Assembly: GCF_947242115.1 (NCBI RefSeq)
Contig: NC_074723.1
Coordinates: 12,963,001 to 13,027,000, forward strand
Direction: 5' to 3'
DNA from: Biomphalaria glabrata
Lineage: Eukaryota > Mollusca > Gastropoda > Planorbidae
DNA: 64,000 nt
The notes under the pieces are model-generated. The model saw only the letters and a program-made list of their open reading frames with translations, was not told where the DNA came from and made no database searches. The stretch's first letter is position 1; every line of letters begins with the position of its first letter. Shown here one piece after another: positions 61,100 through 64,000 of the stretch. Made by a program: the position numbers and the translations under genes.

Positions 61100-63635
61100 G
61101 AGTAACTTACATCTATCGAACACCTTCGTTTTAAGGTACTTATCGAACACCCCATTGTATTTTTTAAAATTATCCTTTATTTCGATGATAATGACGAAAC
61201 TAGTCCATTCCTATGCAACCGCTATTGTGCATCGTCCATTTCTTTATAGTTAAGTTATATTTAGTTTCATTTTCAGTGCCGAGGATAATTTTTTTACTTA
61301 TATTCAAAGTGCATTGGTAATATTGGTATAAAAATTTCACTTTTTTTGACCTCTTGGGAAGAGTGAAGTGAGTCTCGGGTTAAGGGTATTTTTTAATGCC
61401 AATGATGCTTCAGCTCAACAAAACCTATATAATTAATACGCTTCTAATTAGGCTGAGAAATATTTGCAACTATTTTCTTTAAAGTGTCCTTTGCTACCTA
61501 AACATGAAAATTGAAGCTTAAAAATGGGGTGTTCGATAATATCTGTTTTTATATAAGCAATCTCAGCTTCGTAAGATATCGAACGCCATTTTAATGTTAA
61601 AAATAAACATCAAAGGGATATAACCCAAAGAAGACAAAATATTTAAATTATATATTTTTTAATTGTTATTTTTTAAAATAATGCAATGCAAAGTACATAT
61701 ATAAATTACCCATGTGTTACAATTTGTATCAGCTATTTGTGGTTTACCGTAAATGTGCTATATTTTTCTAAGTAAATAGATTTACATCGATATGCACTAA
61801 TTGTACCCATTTTAAAAGCTTGATTTTATGACACATATAGTTTGATGTTATTATCATCGTTGTGTTGCCATAGGAACAATGGGCATAGAATATAACACAG
61901 GAACAATGAATTTAGAATATATCCAATTGTGTTTTTTTTCAGATGCCCCATTCTATTTACTTCTGAATTATGTGATAAAAACCATTACCTAGCGCATGTG
62001 CTTGATGTGAAGAGATATTAATAAAACGAAAGGGCTAAGGGGGAGGTATAGAATGTAGATATGGTATTTTGAAATAAAAATGTCTTTGGTAGGTAAAAAA
62101 AAGGGGGGGGGGAGAGAAATAGTCAAGACACTGTATCAAGAGATCATCAATAATTGATCGACCATTAAAATGTGACGTCAGCCTCAAATACATAGTCAGT
62201 TGTGCTTCTCGATCTAGATGTGTGGCGCAGGGTCTAAAAAAAATTTTTATATAAAGTACCATATACCATAAAGTATGATAATGCGCTACAAAGACACTCC
62301 TTTGAAACATCACAAATACTCAAAATAATAACAATAACACATTTAACCACTCTCTTATTATGCCTACACCCCCTTACCCGCGCTTTCTTCTTACGCAATT
62401 CCACTGTCCAACATTCACACTTTTTCAGTGCAAAGTAACAACGTAAATTTCAAGACTCAATCCAAATGCAGCCATCAGACTAACACACAACAAAAAAAAA
62501 GGTCAGTGATAGCCCAACACACAGGTGTAAACCAGGCCACCAACACAGCCCCAAAACATTGTTGAAGTTGTAGTAAGAACAATGTTGAGGGGAAAGGGGG
62601 AGGAGCCATCATTCAAGTACCTACGGTCAAGCCGCTAATTAGGTCACAAACACTAGGCGTGATAGATATATAGATAAGTTGTTTGTGTGTGTGTGACAAA
62701 TACTAAGCATGCTCTAAAATACGGTGTTTTTTTTTTTTTGGTCAACCAGGTGGTTTAGGGAGGGCGGATCTATCTACATCTATAGGTAACACAGCTCGCA
62801 AGCTACCATAGCTTTTCAGCACCCCCCCCTTCCCCGCCCAGATCGAAAAATATCTAGCACTGACTTTTGGGCTGTTACATACACTGAGCGTGCTAGATCG
62901 GCGGCTAGTTACGTAGGGCCGCGTACCGTATGTTTTGTTTTTAGGTCAACCAAGTCGGTCCAAGTAAACTGTTGTGTCGTTCAATGACTTGGGGAGGGCG
63001 GGATTATCTATTGGCTACCAAATATTATTAGGCTCTCACTCAAATAAATAATATCTGGATTTAATTTGTTAATGGCCTTATTATATATGTCTCAAAATAG
63101 CTTAGACCTAAATAAGTACTACGGTAATGCGTTACTGGGCTTAGCACCTTCAGTTTCTAAGCAGAGCTGATCAGTGTTAGATTCCTTCGATGTGGACCAT
63201 GTGAAAATGACTAAAATCTGTCTGTCTTGACATGGCCTAAAAAGAAAATGATATAAATAAAAAAAAAATATAGATTATAACACTTTTGAAACACCATACT
63301 TTTCACAAAATTTTAAGATTATAACACTTTTAAAACACCATACTTCTTGTGTGTTCGATAAGTTCTTAATATGTTCGATAAGATAAGATAAAGGTAAAAA
63401 AGTGTTCGATAATTTAAGCTTTTGAAATCATCAACCTGACCCACTTTAACATCAAATATAAGTTTAACTATGAATAGTAATAGAATAAAACATGTCTACT
63501 TTTTAAGAAAAATGGATGAGGAGTTCACAGATACAATCAGTTTTTTTCTAGGTCTATTTTTACGGAGATACACAAATTCAAACATAAAAAATGTCGGCGA
63601 ATGAGCTTAACTTGTTCGATATACGTAAGTTACTC
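61100..63635. mobile_element. candidate DNA element with GAGTAACTTAC...TATCGAACA inverted ends and internal TATCGAACA copies
   Basis: The left end reads GAGTAACTTAC, then ATC, then TATCGAACA. The reverse complement of the right end reads GAGTAACTTAC, then GTA, then TATCGAACA. So 21 of the first 23 positions match. TA flanks both ends (61098-61099, 63636-63637), which would fit a Tc1/mariner-type target duplication; the palindromic CTAG context makes the exact boundary ambiguous. TATCGAACA or its complement occurs eight times: 61114, 61141, 61528, 61577, 63350, 63371, 63401 and 63612, clustered towards the ends. No transposase frame is visible. The 2,536-bp length is large for a MITE. Confidence 0.6.
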
Positions 63636-63639
63636 TAGT

Positions 63640-64000
63640 CATTTTACAATTTTAGACATTTGATTTAGTTAACACTTTTAGTTTTACTTTTATTACAATT
63701 ACACTTAGATCTATCACTTAAATCTTAATTTATAAATTAAAAAATACAGTTTTACTTTTAAAAGTAATAAAAGACTAAAAGTAATAAGGCTAAACTTAAA
63801 ACTAAAAGAAAAAAAGATAGATCTAGAGTAATTTATTTATTTATTTCTGGACATAACATGAATCCGTACAACTCACTGTTTTTGTGGCCATTAATTTTTT
63901 ATTTTGATATGTAATATAAATAAGTAATATGAAACCAGCACGCTGCTCTGTAGTGTATAAGTATAGTCTAGTATAGACAGTTTAGTATAGTCTACTATTA
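63640..64000. other. AT-rich end of window, nothing recognised
   Basis: TTATTTATTTATTT and CTAGATCT words only. Confidence 0.4.

Overview
The window is nuclear DNA of an animal, most likely a pulmonate (heterobranch) snail of the Biomphalaria/Bulinus type. This is inferred from intron-rich genes with GT-AG introns, strong AT richness, a metazoan tRNA-Arg(ACG), tRNA-derived SINEs, and the very frequent self-complementary word CTAGATCTAGA. Protein identities rest on recalled family motifs; no database search was run.

Three protein-coding genes and one tRNA gene can be supported. (1) On the minus strand, from about 22.7 kb leftwards, lies the 5' half of a eukaryotic translation initiation factor 4G gene. 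Seven coding exons (22354-22422 down to 6466-7273) join in phase into about 510 residues containing the eIF4G signature DPNTGKDIT; the MIF4G/MA3 core must lie beyond the left edge or in exons I could not see. (2) On the plus strand, 36408-42687, seven exons encode a complete 340-residue SLC66A1/PQLC2-like lysosomal cationic amino acid transporter whose second PQ motif reads SQ. (3) On the minus strand, 52119-47077, two exons encode a 90-residue acidic protein I do not recognise. Genes 2 and 3 converge. (4) tRNA-Arg(ACG) lies at 54571-54643.

The rest is mostly transposable-element sediment. 0-22 kb (eIF4G introns): a SINE/LINE composite (3.2-3.6 kb), an 893-bp MITE (9453-10345), a LINE RNase H fragment (17.15-18.3 kb), a 2-kb terminal-inverted-repeat element with a TAATGC duplication (18433-20457) carrying a SINE, and a broken hAT transposase (21.0-21.74 kb). 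23-36 kb: a transposon-in-transposon nest with two different 8-bp target duplications (25863-27787 enclosing 25958-27630), LINE pieces, two solo LTRs of one family in opposite orientation (29901-30654, 33295-33847), and a fold-back-rich repeat sandwiched between (AT)n tracts (33.97-35.5 kb). 37-42 kb: four SINEs within transporter introns. 47-52 kb: a LINE and a 1,064-bp hAT-like element inside the intron of the small gene. 55-64 kb: an 82-bp minisatellite with a two-unit higher order, a large LINE copy interrupted by other LINE tails, and a 2.5-kb element with terminal and internal copies of TATCGAACA (61100-63635).

The genes show no operon-like or functional linkage. The most novel-looking items are the TATCGAACA element, the CAGGGTT/TAATGC element, the nested hAT pair and the SQ-for-PQ transporter.
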